Positions 55,596 through 64,000 of a stretch of DNA of 64,000 bases are shown here, piece by piece. Source of the DNA: Paracoccus sp. DMF-8. GTDB lineage: Bacteria; Pseudomonadota; Alphaproteobacteria; Rhodobacterales; Rhodobacteraceae. The position numbers were made by a program, and so were the translations under genes. Where the stretch lies: NCBI RefSeq assembly GCF_029309835.1, contig NZ_JARJHL010000018.1, positions 124,001 through 188,000 on the forward strand, written 5' to 3'. Positions within the stretch are counted from its first letter, which is position 1; the number at the start of each line of letters is the position of its first letter. The notes beneath the pieces were generated by a model. The model was not told where the DNA came from. It saw only the letters and a program-made list of their open reading frames with translations, and made no database searches.

Positions 55596-56120
55596 ATGTT
55601 CGATACCATGACCATCACCAAGGCCTCGGGCGCGATTATCGGCTCGTTGCTGTTTTTGATGCTGGCCTCCTGGGGTGCCTCGGCGCTCTATCACGTCGGC
55701 CCGCAGGGGCATGGCGATGGCGAACATGCGCAGGCCTATTCGATTCCGGTCGAGGAAACCGCCGGTGCAGCCGAAGCCCCGGTCGACGAAGGTCCCGCCT
55801 TTGCCGAAGTCTATGCCGCAGCCGATGCAGCAGCCGGTGAAAAGGCATTCGGCAAATGCCGCGCCTGCCACAAGCTGGACGGCGCGGACGGCACCGGCCC
55901 GCATCTGAACGGCATTGTCGGCCGCGCTGCCGGTTCCGTCGCGGGCTTCAACTATTCCGATGCGATGGCCGCCCATGGTGGCGACTGGACCCCGGAAGAG
56001 CTTGACCACTTCCTGACCAACCCGAAAGCCGCGACCCCGGGCACCAAAATGGCCTTTGCCGGTATCCGCAGCGCCAAGGAACGCGCCGATCTGATCAAAT
56101 ATCTGGAAGGCACCAACTGA
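55596..56120 (+). CDS. cycM: Membrane-anchored cytochrome c552
   Basis: Electron carrier linking the bc1 complex to the aa3 oxidase in Paracoccus. The 174 residues have an uncleaved N-terminal anchor (GAIIGSLLFLMLASWGASAL), an acidic Ala/Glu-rich linker and a class I cytochrome c domain with the haem site CRACH (about residues 88-92). GPHLNGIVGR and the axial Met in PGTKMAFAG follow. It is very close to P. denitrificans CycM as I remember it, including the start MFDTMT. This is the strongest taxonomic marker in the window. Confidence 0.95.
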   Translation: MFDTMTITKASGAIIGSLLFLMLASWGASALYHVGPQGHGDGEHAQAYSIPVEETAGAAEAPVDEGPAFAEVYAAADAAAGEKAFGKCRACHKLDGADGTGPHLNGIVGRAAGSVAGFNYSDAMAAHGGDWTPEELDHFLTNPKAATPGTKMAFAGIRSAKERADLIKYLEGTN

Positions 56121-56157
56121 TCCCGCCAACCGAATTCCGGTGGATCGCAGAATCGGG

Positions 56158-56193
56158 AAAAGGGGCACGGGTAACGATCCCGTGCCCCTTTTT
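56158..56193 (+). terminator. Terminator of cycM
   Basis: AAAAGGGGCACGGG / CCCGTGCCCCTTTT with a 7-base loop, T run 56189-56193, 38 bases after the cycM stop. Confidence 0.9.
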
Positions 56194-56310
56194 CGTTGTG
56201 CGGCCAGAGGTTTCGTGATCCGGCCAGGCGGGGCAGTTCACGCATTTGCCGGTTGAACCCTGCGCCCCGGCTGTTAGCGTGACGGTCACAGAATTCGTCG
56301 GAACCGATAG

Positions 56311-58395
56311 ATGCGCCACTGCCTGATTCTTGCCATGACCGCCGCCGTATCCGTCGCGACCGCGGGCCTTGCGCAGGATCAGGGCCAGCCCGCGCCGCAG
56401 GATCCGCCTGAAACGCAGGCGGCACCGGCGGCGCAGCCCGAAACCATCATCTCTCACGGAGTCGCGGTTTACGGCGAACCCTCGCTGCCCGCCGATTTCG
56501 CGCATCTGCCCTATGTGAACCCCGACGCGCCCAAGGGCGGCGAGATATCGCAGTGGTTTTCCGGCGGTTTCGACAATTTCAACCCCTATACCATTCAGGG
56601 CCGCGCCGCGATCCTGTCCTCGATCGCGCATGAAACGCTGATGACCGGCACCGCCGACACGGTGGGCGAGGCCTATTGCCTGCTGTGCGAGACGATCGAA
56701 TATCCGCCGTCGAAGGACTGGGTGATCTTTACCCTGCGCGAGGGCATCACCTTTTCCGACGGCTCGCCCCTGACGACCGAAGATGTGCTGTTTTCGTCCG
56801 ACACCTTTCGCGACAAGGGGCTGTCATCCTACCGCACCGTCGTCGCCCAGCAGATCGACAGCGTCGAGGTGCTGGACGACCGCCGCATCCGCTTCAACTT
56901 CAAACCCGACTATCCGCGCCGCACCATCATTCAAGAGGCGGGATCGCTGCCGGTTCTGTCCCGCGCGCAGTTCGAACGTGACGGGATCAGCCCGGACCGC
57001 GCGTCGAACACGCCCCTGATCGGGTCGGGGCCCTATATGTTCGGCGCCACGCGGGACGGACGCAGCATCACCTGGCAGCGCAATCCCGATTACTGGGGCA
57101 AGGATCTGCCGATCAATATCGGCCGCAACAATTTCGACCGCATCCGCATCGAATATTACGCCGATTACCAATCCGCATTCGAAGGGTTCAAGGCCGGCTC
57201 CTACACCTTCCGCAACGAGGCGTCGTCGCTGATCTGGTCCACCGGCTACGATTTTCCGGCGATCCGGCGCGGCCATGTCGTGAAACAGACGCTGCATGAC
57301 GGCGATGTCGCCACCGGCCAGATTTTCGCCATCAACCTGCGCCGCGACAAGTTTTCGGACATCCGCGTGCGCGAGGCGATCGGCCTGATGTTCAATTTCG
57401 AATGGTCGAATGACACGCTGTTTTACGGGCTGTATCAGCGCGTGAATTCGGTCTGGGAAAATTCCTATCTGGCCGCGCAGGGCCTGCCCACGGCGGCCGA
57501 GCGCGCGGTTCTGGAACCGCTGGCCGCCGATCTGCCCGCGGGCGTGCTGGACGAACCCGCCGTGATGGCGCCGACATCGGGCAAGCGCCAGCTGGACCGC
57601 AGCAATCTGCGCCGCGCGGCGTCGCTGCTGGATGCGGCGGGCTGGATCGAACGTCCCGCGCCGCCCCATCCCCGCGCGGGCATCCTGCCGACCATCGGTC
57701 TGGTCGCGCTGATCCTGGCCTTTGCCGGCATCGCGGCGCTGCGCCATTCCGGCAGGCGCCGGTGGGCAAGCAGCGGCGCGCTGATCCTGCTGGCGGTGAC
57801 GGCGGGGCTGTTCATGCGCATGCAGGTCCAGCCTGCGCCCGATGGCATGCGCCGCAATGAGGCGGGCCAGCCCCTGACGGTCGAGATCCTGAACGACAGC
57901 CAGACCTTTGACCGCGTGCTGAACCCCTATGTCGAAAACCTGCGCGTTCTGGGCGTCGATGCGATGATGACCCGCGTCGATGATGCCCTGTATGAAAACC
58001 GCCGCCGCAGCCATGATTACGACATGATCACGACGCAGCTTCGGCCCGATCTGCTGCCGGGATCGGCGCTGCATCAGTTTTTGGTTCCGGACAGCGTCGG
58101 CGATGTCTTCAACGCCATGGGGCTGGCCAATCCCGCCATCGACCGGCTGATCCGCATGGTCGAGCAATCCACCACCGAAGAAGAGCTGACCACTCGCGTC
58201 CATGCGCTGGACCGCGCGCTGCGGTCGCTGCGTTTCATGGTGCCGCAATGGTATAAGGGCGATCATACCGTCGCCTTTTACGACATCTACGACCACCCCG
58301 ACACGCTGCCCCCCTATGCCCTGGGTGAGCTTGATTTCTGGTGGTATGACGCCGATAAGGCGCAAAAGCTGAAAGAAGCCGGGGCGCTGCGGTGA
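56311..58395 (+). CDS. yejA: Peptide ABC binding protein YejA with internal membrane hairpin
   Basis: Family 5 solute-binding protein for oligopeptides (microcin C-type uptake in E. coli). A signal peptide (ending GLAQ) leads into HGVAVYGEPSLPADFAHLPY, DAPKGGEISQW and FDNFNPYTIQGRAA. The fold is interrupted at about residues 453-513. Two hydrophobic helices, 458-477 (ILPTIGLVALILAFAGIAAL) and 489-501 (GALILLAVTAGLF), flank the basic loop RHSGRRRWASS. The family sequence then resumes (RRNEAGQPLTVEILNDSQTF). By the positive-inside rule the loop would be cytosolic and both protein halves periplasmic. The total of 694 residues is about 60-80 more than E. coli YejA. Confidence 0.9.
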   Translation: MRHCLILAMTAAVSVATAGLAQDQGQPAPQDPPETQAAPAAQPETIISHGVAVYGEPSLPADFAHLPYVNPDAPKGGEISQWFSGGFDNFNPYTIQGRAAILSSIAHETLMTGTADTVGEAYCLLCETIEYPPSKDWVIFTLREGITFSDGSPLTTEDVLFSSDTFRDKGLSSYRTVVAQQIDSVEVLDDRRIRFNFKPDYPRRTIIQEAGSLPVLSRAQFERDGISPDRASNTPLIGSGPYMFGATRDGRSITWQRNPDYWGKDLPINIGRNNFDRIRIEYYADYQSAFEGFKAGSYTFRNEASSLIWSTGYDFPAIRRGHVVKQTLHDGDVATGQIFAINLRRDKFSDIRVREAIGLMFNFEWSNDTLFYGLYQRVNSVWENSYLAAQGLPTAAERAVLEPLAADLPAGVLDEPAVMAPTSGKRQLDRSNLRRAASLLDAAGWIERPAPPHPRAGILPTIGLVALILAFAGIAALRHSGRRRWASSGALILLAVTAGLFMRMQVQPAPDGMRRNEAGQPLTVEILNDSQTFDRVLNPYVENLRVLGVDAMMTRVDDALYENRRRSHDYDMITTQLRPDLLPGSALHQFLVPDSVGDVFNAMGLANPAIDRLIRMVEQSTTEEELTTRVHALDRALRSLRFMVPQWYKGDHTVAFYDIYDHPDTLPPYALGELDFWWYDADKAQKLKEAGALR

Positions 58396-58437
58396 AGATG
58401 CGGGGCCCGATAAAACAAGAGCAGGGACAATAGCGCG

Positions 58438-59580
58438 ATGCTGGCCTATCTTTCACGGCGATTGCTGCTGGTCATACCGACGCTGATCGGGATCATGCTG
58501 ATCAACTTCGTGCTGACGCAATTCGTGCCGGGCGGCCCGATCGAACAGGTCATTGCCCGCGTTCAGGGCGAAGGCGATGCGTTCCGCAATATTTCCGGCG
58601 GGGGCGATGTGCAGGGCGCGCAGAGCCACCAATATGCAGGCGCCCAGGGCCTGCCGCCCGAATTGCTGGACCAGCTGGAGGTCCAGATGGGTTTCGCGCG
58701 GATTTCCTGCACCGCCGAACATCAGGGCGAACCCGACCTGAGCGCGCCCGATTGCGAAAAGGTCAAGCTGGGCGCGACCGAGCGTTTCTTCATCATGATG
58801 GGCAACTATCTGCGCTTCGATTTCGGGCAAAGCTTTTTCCATTCCACCTCGGTCGTCGATCTGGTGCTGGAACGGATGCCGGTGTCGATCACGCTTGGAT
58901 TGTGGTCGACGCTCTTGGCCTATCTGATCTCGATCCCGCTTGGCATCCGCAAGGCGGTCCGGGCGGGGACGCCCGCTGACACATGGACCAGCGGCATCAT
59001 CATCGTGGGTTACGCGATCCCGGCATTCCTGTTCGCGGTCCTGCTGATGGTGCTGTTCGCGGGCGGGTCATACTGGCAGATATTTCCCTTGCGCGGGCTG
59101 ACCAGCGACAATTTCGCGGATCTGTCGTGGTGGGGCAAGGTCAAGGATTACGCGTGGCACATCACGCTGCCGGTCGTCGCCACATCCATTTCCAGCTTTG
59201 CAACGCTGACCCTGCTGACGAAAAACAGCTTTCTGGATGAAATCAACAAGCAATATGTGATGACCGCGCGCGCGAAGGGGCTGACCGAAGGCCGCGTCCT
59301 GTATGGCCATGTCTTTCGCAACGCCATGCTGATCGTGATCGCGGGCTTTCCGGCGCTGTTTCTGGGCGTGTTCTTTGGCGCGTCCATCCTGATTGAAACC
59401 ATCTTTTCGCTGGAAGGTCTGGGCCGTCTTGGGTTCGAGGCGGCGGTTCAGCGCAATTACCCGGTGATCTTCGGCACGCTGTATGTCTTTGGCCTGATGG
59501 GGCTGATCGTCGGCATCCTGTCGGATCTGATGTATGTGCTGATCGACCCGCGCATTGATTTCGACAAGAGGGCGGGCTGA
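58438..59580 (+). CDS. yejB: Peptide ABC permease YejB
   Basis: Inner-membrane permease of 380 residues. The N-terminal DppB-like helix (LLLVIPTLIGIMLINFVLTQ) is followed by the YejB-type periplasmic insert with two cysteines (ARISCTAEHQGEP, APDCEKVK). The BPD transport domain with the EAA-like motif (YVMTARAKGLTEGRVLYGHV) completes it. Start ATG 58438, 42 bases after yejA; its stop overlaps yejE (TGATGG). Confidence 0.94.
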   Translation: MLAYLSRRLLLVIPTLIGIMLINFVLTQFVPGGPIEQVIARVQGEGDAFRNISGGGDVQGAQSHQYAGAQGLPPELLDQLEVQMGFARISCTAEHQGEPDLSAPDCEKVKLGATERFFIMMGNYLRFDFGQSFFHSTSVVDLVLERMPVSITLGLWSTLLAYLISIPLGIRKAVRAGTPADTWTSGIIIVGYAIPAFLFAVLLMVLFAGGSYWQIFPLRGLTSDNFADLSWWGKVKDYAWHITLPVVATSISSFATLTLLTKNSFLDEINKQYVMTARAKGLTEGRVLYGHVFRNAMLIVIAGFPALFLGVFFGASILIETIFSLEGLGRLGFEAAVQRNYPVIFGTLYVFGLMGLIVGILSDLMYVLIDPRIDFDKRAG

Positions 59581-60686
59581 TGGCTGTTTCCGAACTCAAC
59601 CGCCGCCGCTGGCGCAATTTCCGCCGCAATGGCCGGGCCTTCTGGTCGCTGGTGATCTTTACCGTGCTGTTCGTGCTGTCGCTGTTCGCGGAACTGATCG
59701 CCAATGACAAGCCCATCGTCGTCAGCTATCGCGGCAGCCTGTATTTCCCGGTCTACAACTTCCATTCCGAAAAGACATTCGGCGGCGAATTCGGGACCGA
59801 GGCGATCTATTCCGACCCAAGCGTGCAATGCCTGATCGTCACCGGCGGGCGCCAGGAATGCTGGGAAAACCCCGAGACGACCACCGCGCAGGCAACGGAA
59901 ACCGGCCAGGTCGCGGGGCAGGCTGTGGACAAGGGCTGGATGATCTGGCCGGTGATCCCCTATCACTACCGCACCATCAACAATGTCGGCACCGCCCCCA
60001 GCCCCCCGGATGCCAGCCATTGGCTGGGCACCGACGACACGGCGCGCGACGTCGCGGCGCGGGTGATCTATGGCTTTCGCCTGTCGATCCTGTTCACCCT
60101 GATCGTCACCACGGTCAGTTCGCTGATCGGCATCGCGGCGGGCGCGATCCAGGGCTATTTCGGCGGGCGCACCGACCTGATCTTTCAGCGGATCATCGAA
60201 ATCTGGTCCTCGACGCCCTCGCTTTACGTCATCATCATCCTGTTCGCGATTCTGGGGCGCAGCTTCTGGCTCTTGGTCTTTATCACCATTCTGTTCGGCT
60301 GGCCCGCGCTGGTCGGCGTCGTCCGCGCCGAATTCCTGCGGGCGCGGAATTTCGAATATGTCCGTGCCGCCCGCGCCTTGGGCGTTTCCGACCGCATCAT
60401 CATGTTCCGCCATATCCTGCCCAATGCCATGGTCGCGACGCTGACCATGCTGCCCTTTGTCGTGACGGGGGTGATTTCTGGCCTCGCGGCGCTGGATTAT
60501 CTGGGCTACGGCCTGCCTACCACCGCGCCCTCGCTTGGGGAACTGGCCCTGCAGGCCAAGCAGAACCTGCAGGCGCCGTGGCTGGGCTTCACCGCATTCT
60601 TTACCTTTGCCATCATGCTGTCGCTCCTGGTCTTTGTCTTTGAAGGCATCAGGGACGCATTCGACCCCAGAAAGACCTTCAAATGA
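59580..60686 (+). CDS. yejE: Peptide ABC permease YejE
   Basis: Second permease of 368 residues. It starts NRRRWRNFRRNGRAFWSLVI, has a periplasmic insert (VSYRGSLYFPVYNFHSEKTF) and the BPD domain with EAA-like EYVRAARALGVSDRIIMFRH. The insert and cysteine pair (VQCLIVTGGRQECWE) fit YejE rather than DppC. Overlaps yejB by one base and yejF by four. Confidence 0.94.
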   Translation: MAVSELNRRRWRNFRRNGRAFWSLVIFTVLFVLSLFAELIANDKPIVVSYRGSLYFPVYNFHSEKTFGGEFGTEAIYSDPSVQCLIVTGGRQECWENPETTTAQATETGQVAGQAVDKGWMIWPVIPYHYRTINNVGTAPSPPDASHWLGTDDTARDVAARVIYGFRLSILFTLIVTTVSSLIGIAAGAIQGYFGGRTDLIFQRIIEIWSSTPSLYVIIILFAILGRSFWLLVFITILFGWPALVGVVRAEFLRARNFEYVRAARALGVSDRIIMFRHILPNAMVATLTMLPFVVTGVISGLAALDYLGYGLPTTAPSLGELALQAKQNLQAPWLGFTAFFTFAIMLSLLVFVFEGIRDAFDPRKTFK

Positions 60687-62278
60687 CGCCGGTTCTGAAT
60701 GTCGACAACCTGCGCATCGGTTTCCGTCAGGACGGGCAGGTGCTGCCTGCGGTCAAGGGCGTCAGCTTTTCGGTCGGGCGCGGCGAAACCGTCGCCATCG
60801 TGGGCGAATCCGGGTCGGGGAAATCGGTCACCGCGCTCAGCACCGTGCGCCTGCTGGGCGATTCCGCGATTGTCGAAGGCTCGGTCACCTATGAGGGCCG
60901 CGAACTGATCAGCGCCCCCGACAAACTGCTGCGAGAGGTGCGCGGCAATGACATCAGTTTCATCTTTCAGGAACCGATGACCTCGCTGAACCCCTTGCAC
61001 ACGATCGAGCGCCAGATCGGCGAAAGCCTGAAGCTGCATCAGGGCATGACCGGCGACGGTGCCCGCAAGCGCATCATCGAACTGCTGACCCGCGTCGGCA
61101 TCCGTGACCCCGAAAGCCGCCTGCAGGATTTTCCGCATCAACTGTCGGGCGGCCAGCGCCAGCGCGTGATGATCGCCATGGCGCTGGCCAACGGGCCGGA
61201 GCTGCTGATCGCGGACGAGCCCACGACCGCGCTGGACGTGACCATTCAGGCGCAGATCATGGACCTGCTGGCCGAACTGAAACGCGATGAAAACCTGTCG
61301 ATGCTGTTCATCAGCCACGACCTTGGGCTGGTGCGCCGCATCGCGGACCGGGTTTGCGTGATGAAGGACGGGGTGATCGTCGAACAGGGGCCTGCCGAAC
61401 AGGTCTTTGCCGATCCGCAGCACGACTACACCCGCCGCCTGCTGGCCGCGGAACCCCATGGCATCGCGGACCCCATCGACCCGGCCGCGCCGGTGATGGT
61501 GCAGACCGATGATCTGCGGGTCTGGTTCCCGATCAAGCGCGGCTTTCTGCGTCGCACCACCGGCCATATCAAGGCGGTGAACGGCGCGACTCTGGCCGTC
61601 AGGGCAGGGGAAACGCTTGGGATTGTTGGCGGATCCGGCTCGGGCAAGACGACGCTGGCGCTGGCGATCATGCGGCTGATCGAAAGTCAGGGGCCGATCA
61701 TCTATCAGGGGCAGGATATCAGCGCATGGTCGCCGCGCCAGTTGCGCCGGTTGCGCCGCGATATGCAGATCGTCTTTCAGGACCCCTATGGCAGCCTGTC
61801 GCCGCGCATGACGGTCGAACAGATCATCGCCGAAGGGCTGGGCGTCCACGGCGTCGAACCCGGTCGCAACCGCCGCGACATGGTGGCCGAAATCATGGCC
61901 GAGGTCGGGCTGAACCCGGACATGATGCACCGCTATCCGCATGAATTTTCCGGCGGCCAGCGCCAGCGCATCGCGATTGCCCGCGCCATGATCCTGCGCC
62001 CCAAGGTCGTCGTGCTGGACGAACCGACCAGCGCGCTCGACATGACCGTGCAGGTCCAGATCGTCGAATTGCTGCGCAACCTGCAGAAACGCCACGGGCT
62101 GACATTCCTGTTCATCAGCCACGACCTGCGGGTGATCCGCGCGGTTTCGCATCAGATCATGGTCATGCGCGCGGGCGAGGTCGTCGAACAGGGCAGCAGC
62201 GAGGCGCTGTTTTCCGCGCCGCAGACCGATTACACGAAACAGTTGCTCAAGGCCGCATTCCGCGACAGAAGCGCATGA
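60683..62278 (+). CDS. yejF: Peptide ABC ATPase YejF (two nucleotide-binding domains)
   Basis: A 531-residue protein with two complete ATPase domains. The first has Walker A GESGSGKSV, signature LSGGQRQRVMIAMAL and Walker B LLIADEPTTALD. The second has GGSGSGKTTLALAIM, FSGGQRQRIAIARAM and VVVLDEPTSALD. It powers the yejA/B/E importer. It overlaps the following glycosyltransferase by four bases (ATGA). Confidence 0.95.
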   Translation: MTPVLNVDNLRIGFRQDGQVLPAVKGVSFSVGRGETVAIVGESGSGKSVTALSTVRLLGDSAIVEGSVTYEGRELISAPDKLLREVRGNDISFIFQEPMTSLNPLHTIERQIGESLKLHQGMTGDGARKRIIELLTRVGIRDPESRLQDFPHQLSGGQRQRVMIAMALANGPELLIADEPTTALDVTIQAQIMDLLAELKRDENLSMLFISHDLGLVRRIADRVCVMKDGVIVEQGPAEQVFADPQHDYTRRLLAAEPHGIADPIDPAAPVMVQTDDLRVWFPIKRGFLRRTTGHIKAVNGATLAVRAGETLGIVGGSGSGKTTLALAIMRLIESQGPIIYQGQDISAWSPRQLRRLRRDMQIVFQDPYGSLSPRMTVEQIIAEGLGVHGVEPGRNRRDMVAEIMAEVGLNPDMMHRYPHEFSGGQRQRIAIARAMILRPKVVVLDEPTSALDMTVQVQIVELLRNLQKRHGLTFLFISHDLRVIRAVSHQIMVMRAGEVVEQGSSEALFSAPQTDYTKQLLKAAFRDRSA

Positions 62279-63498
62279 AAATCCTGCTTGTCCACCAGAA
62301 CTATCCCGGCCAGTTCCTGCATCTGGCGCCCGCCCTGGCCGAACGCGGCCATCAGGTGCTGGCGCTGACCGATGAGAAAAACCAGCGCCCCTCCAAGGTC
62401 AATGTCGTGCGCTACAAAAGCCCGGACCTTGCCGCGACCCAGAAAAATCTGGGCAAGACCTATGCCGAATACACCGAACGCGGCTGGATGGCGGCGCGTG
62501 GTTGCCGGGCTCTGCGCGACCGTCATGGCTTTACCCCCGATGTGATCTTTGGTCATTCGGGTTGGGGCGAGACGCTGTTTCTGCGCGAAATCTGGCCCGA
62601 TGCGAAACTGCTGGTCTATGCGGAACTGATGTATCAGACGCGCGGTCAGGATGTCGGTTTCGACCCCGAAATCAACCCGGCCAGCGATGAGACGCGGGTG
62701 ACCACCGTCGCGCGATCCGCCCATCTGATCCAGAGCATGGTTCAGGCCGATGCGGGCCTGTCGCCGACCGCCTATCAGGCCGGAACCTTTCCGCCCGAAT
62801 TGCGCGGCAAGATCACCGTCATCCATGACGGCATCGACACCGATACCGTGCGCCCGAACCCCGATGCCCGCTTGACGCTGCCCAATGGCCGGGTGCTGCG
62901 GGCGGGGGATGAGGTGCTCAGCTTCGTGTCGCGGTCGCTGGAACCCTATCGCGGCTTTCACCGCTTCATGCGCGCCTTGCCAGAGGTGATGCGCGCGCGC
63001 CCCGATGCGCAGGTGGTTCTGGTCGGCGGCGACGGCGTCAGCTATGGCGCGCTGCCCAAGGACGCGCCGAACTGGAAGGCAAAGATGCTGGCCGAACTGG
63101 ACGGGCAGCTTGATCTGGATCGCATCCATTTTCTGGGGCGCGTCCCCTATGACGATTACCTGTCGCTGATCCAGATCGCGCGGGTGCATTGCTATCTGAC
63201 ATACCCCTTTGTGCTGAGCTGGTCGCTGACGGAATCGATGGCGGCGGGGGCCTATATCGTCGCCTCGGATACGGCGCCGGTGCGTGAGCTGATCCGTGAT
63301 GGCGAAAACGGGCGGCTGGTCGATTTCTTTGACCGAAAGGGGCTGGAAACGGCGCTGACCTTTGGCCTGTCCGGCGATCCGCAGGCGCAAAAACTGCGCG
63401 ATGCGGCGCGTGACAAGATCGTGCGGGAATATGATTTCAAGACGAAATCGCTGCCGCGCCTGATCGAATGGGTCGAGAGTTTCGGCCCCAAGGCATAG
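62275..63498 (+). CDS. Glycosyltransferase family 4-like protein
   Basis: A 407-residue GT-B enzyme. The N-terminal domain begins MKILLVHQNYPGQFLHLAPA; the C-terminal domain has VIHDGIDTDTVRP, FVSRSLEPYRGFHRFMRALP, VVLVGGDGVSYG and the donor-site TYPFVLSWSLTESMAAGAYI with the E-x7-E-like segment. It probably transfers a sugar to a surface polysaccharide. It is translationally coupled to yejF, an unexpected partner. The acceptor is unknown. Confidence 0.88.
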   Translation: MKILLVHQNYPGQFLHLAPALAERGHQVLALTDEKNQRPSKVNVVRYKSPDLAATQKNLGKTYAEYTERGWMAARGCRALRDRHGFTPDVIFGHSGWGETLFLREIWPDAKLLVYAELMYQTRGQDVGFDPEINPASDETRVTTVARSAHLIQSMVQADAGLSPTAYQAGTFPPELRGKITVIHDGIDTDTVRPNPDARLTLPNGRVLRAGDEVLSFVSRSLEPYRGFHRFMRALPEVMRARPDAQVVLVGGDGVSYGALPKDAPNWKAKMLAELDGQLDLDRIHFLGRVPYDDYLSLIQIARVHCYLTYPFVLSWSLTESMAAGAYIVASDTAPVRELIRDGENGRLVDFFDRKGLETALTFGLSGDPQAQKLRDAARDKIVREYDFKTKSLPRLIEWVESFGPKA

Positions 63499-63528
63499 CC
63501 CGCAATGCCCATCGGCCCGCAGCACCCG

Positions 63529-64000
63529 TCAGGGACGTGCGGCCAAATCCTTGGGTGCGGATATCTGCGGTGCGGGCGTGGTGCTGGCTGGTGCTGATCC
63601 GGCCTTTTTCTGCGCCCGTCGCGCCGCATCGGCGATCTTGCGTTTGCGGGCCTTGACCATATTGGCCTTGCGGTATTTTTCGACGCCCGTGACCTCTTTG
63701 CCGATCCAGTCGGGCAGGGTCACCTGGGTATCTTCGCTTGGCAATTCGATCTCGGCCAGAATGATTCCGGCCAGCAGGCCGTGATATTCGTCGACGCACC
63801 ATTCACAGCCATCGACGATGACATGATGGCGGGTCTTTTCGACGACCTCGCCCTTGCAATGGCGTTCCAGCAGGATCAGCCCGTCAGAGGCCGGGATCTC
63901 ATATTCGAATTCATCCCGCGTCAGCCCCTTGCGCGGGCCCTTGACCGTCAGGGTCGCCTTGTCGTCGTAAAAACGGATGCGGATCTTGCGTCCGTCGTAA
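63529..64000 (-). CDS. CYTH-domain phosphatase, N-terminus beyond right edge
   Basis: The last 156 or so codons of a CYTH/triphosphate-tunnel metalloenzyme. Visible strands: KIRIRFYDDKATLTVKGPRK, EFEYEIPASDGLILLERHCK, VIVDGCEWCVDEYHGLLAGI, AEIELPSED. WIGKEVTGVEKYRKANM follows. The N-terminal ExExK motif lies off the edge. A Lys/Ala/Pro-rich tail of about 40 residues follows the domain. Members hydrolyse triphosphates such as tripolyphosphate or adenylate substrates. Confidence 0.88.
   Translation of the reverse strand, partial: YDGRKIRIRFYDDKATLTVKGPRKGLTRDEFEYEIPASDGLILLERHCKGEVVEKTRHHVIVDGCEWCVDEYHGLLAGIILAEIELPSEDTQVTLPDWIGKEVTGVEKYRKANMVKARKRKIADAARRAQKKAGSAPASTTPAPQISAPKDLAARP

Noticed and set aside
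60506..62152. 548-codon open frame on the minus strand
   Set aside because: Antisense shadow of yejF; no domain or start signal.

Overview
The window is about 64 kb of GC-rich alphaproteobacterial chromosome, most consistent with Paracoccus or a close relative in the Rhodobacteraceae. The best single indicator is a membrane-anchored cytochrome c552 (cycM type) at 55.6 kb. FolE2, MetZ, a single LolC/E-type permease and a KpsE/KpsT capsule exporter fit the same group. This assignment rests on remembered family sequences, not on a search.

Layout. 0-9 kb: housekeeping genes (acnA cut by the left edge, a DUF1223 protein, yciB, metZ, folE2, a uvrD-type helicase). 9-17.3 kb: a divergent quinone reductase/HxlR pair, RNase P RNA with its promoter, a PAS protein, rpmG, ilvC facing two coupled Lrp/AsnC genes, and a MarR-MFS-HlyD efflux operon with a perfect operator dyad. 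17.3-29.4 kb: a likely accessory island. It holds an HsdM-like scrap and an IS3-family transposase scrap, a secreted multicopper oxidase, a coupled HExxH metzincin-like protein, a truncated PQQ-sugar-dehydrogenase-like gene, and a broken RpiR-regulated ABC transporter operon with a histidine phosphatase. It ends at an integrase-like remnant beside tRNA-Gln. 29.5-34 kb: a damaged HI0933-type flavoprotein, a damaged kdsA and the capsule export genes kpsE and kpsT. 34-44.5 kb: a UDG-family protein, an SseB-family protein, tRNA-Val, a small lipoprotein, lolC/lolD, a PAS protein, gmk, a gamma-carbonic-anhydrase-like protein, phoR, purF, cvpA and radA. 44.5-64 kb: a UbiH-type hydroxylase, a HAD phosphatase, a GntR regulator, alkA, an esterase, an SMR exporter, an HNH protein, SRP RNA, a CpdB-type nucleotidase, pheA, cycM, an intact yejABEF operon, a glycosyltransferase and a CYTH protein cut by the right edge.

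Sequence quality matters here. Nearly all broken frames lie between 22.8 and 44.5 kb, and they include normally indispensable genes (purF with about six indels, lolD and radA each short one base in a G run). Many of these breaks are therefore probably sequence or assembly errors. The ABC/RpiR operon also carries two in-frame TAG codons and may be truly decaying.

The most unusual items are the two-helix membrane hairpin inserted in the middle of the periplasmic binding protein YejA, the multicopper oxidase/metzincin/PQQ-dehydrogenase cassette, and an 18-bp perfect palindrome in front of the RpiR-linked transporter.
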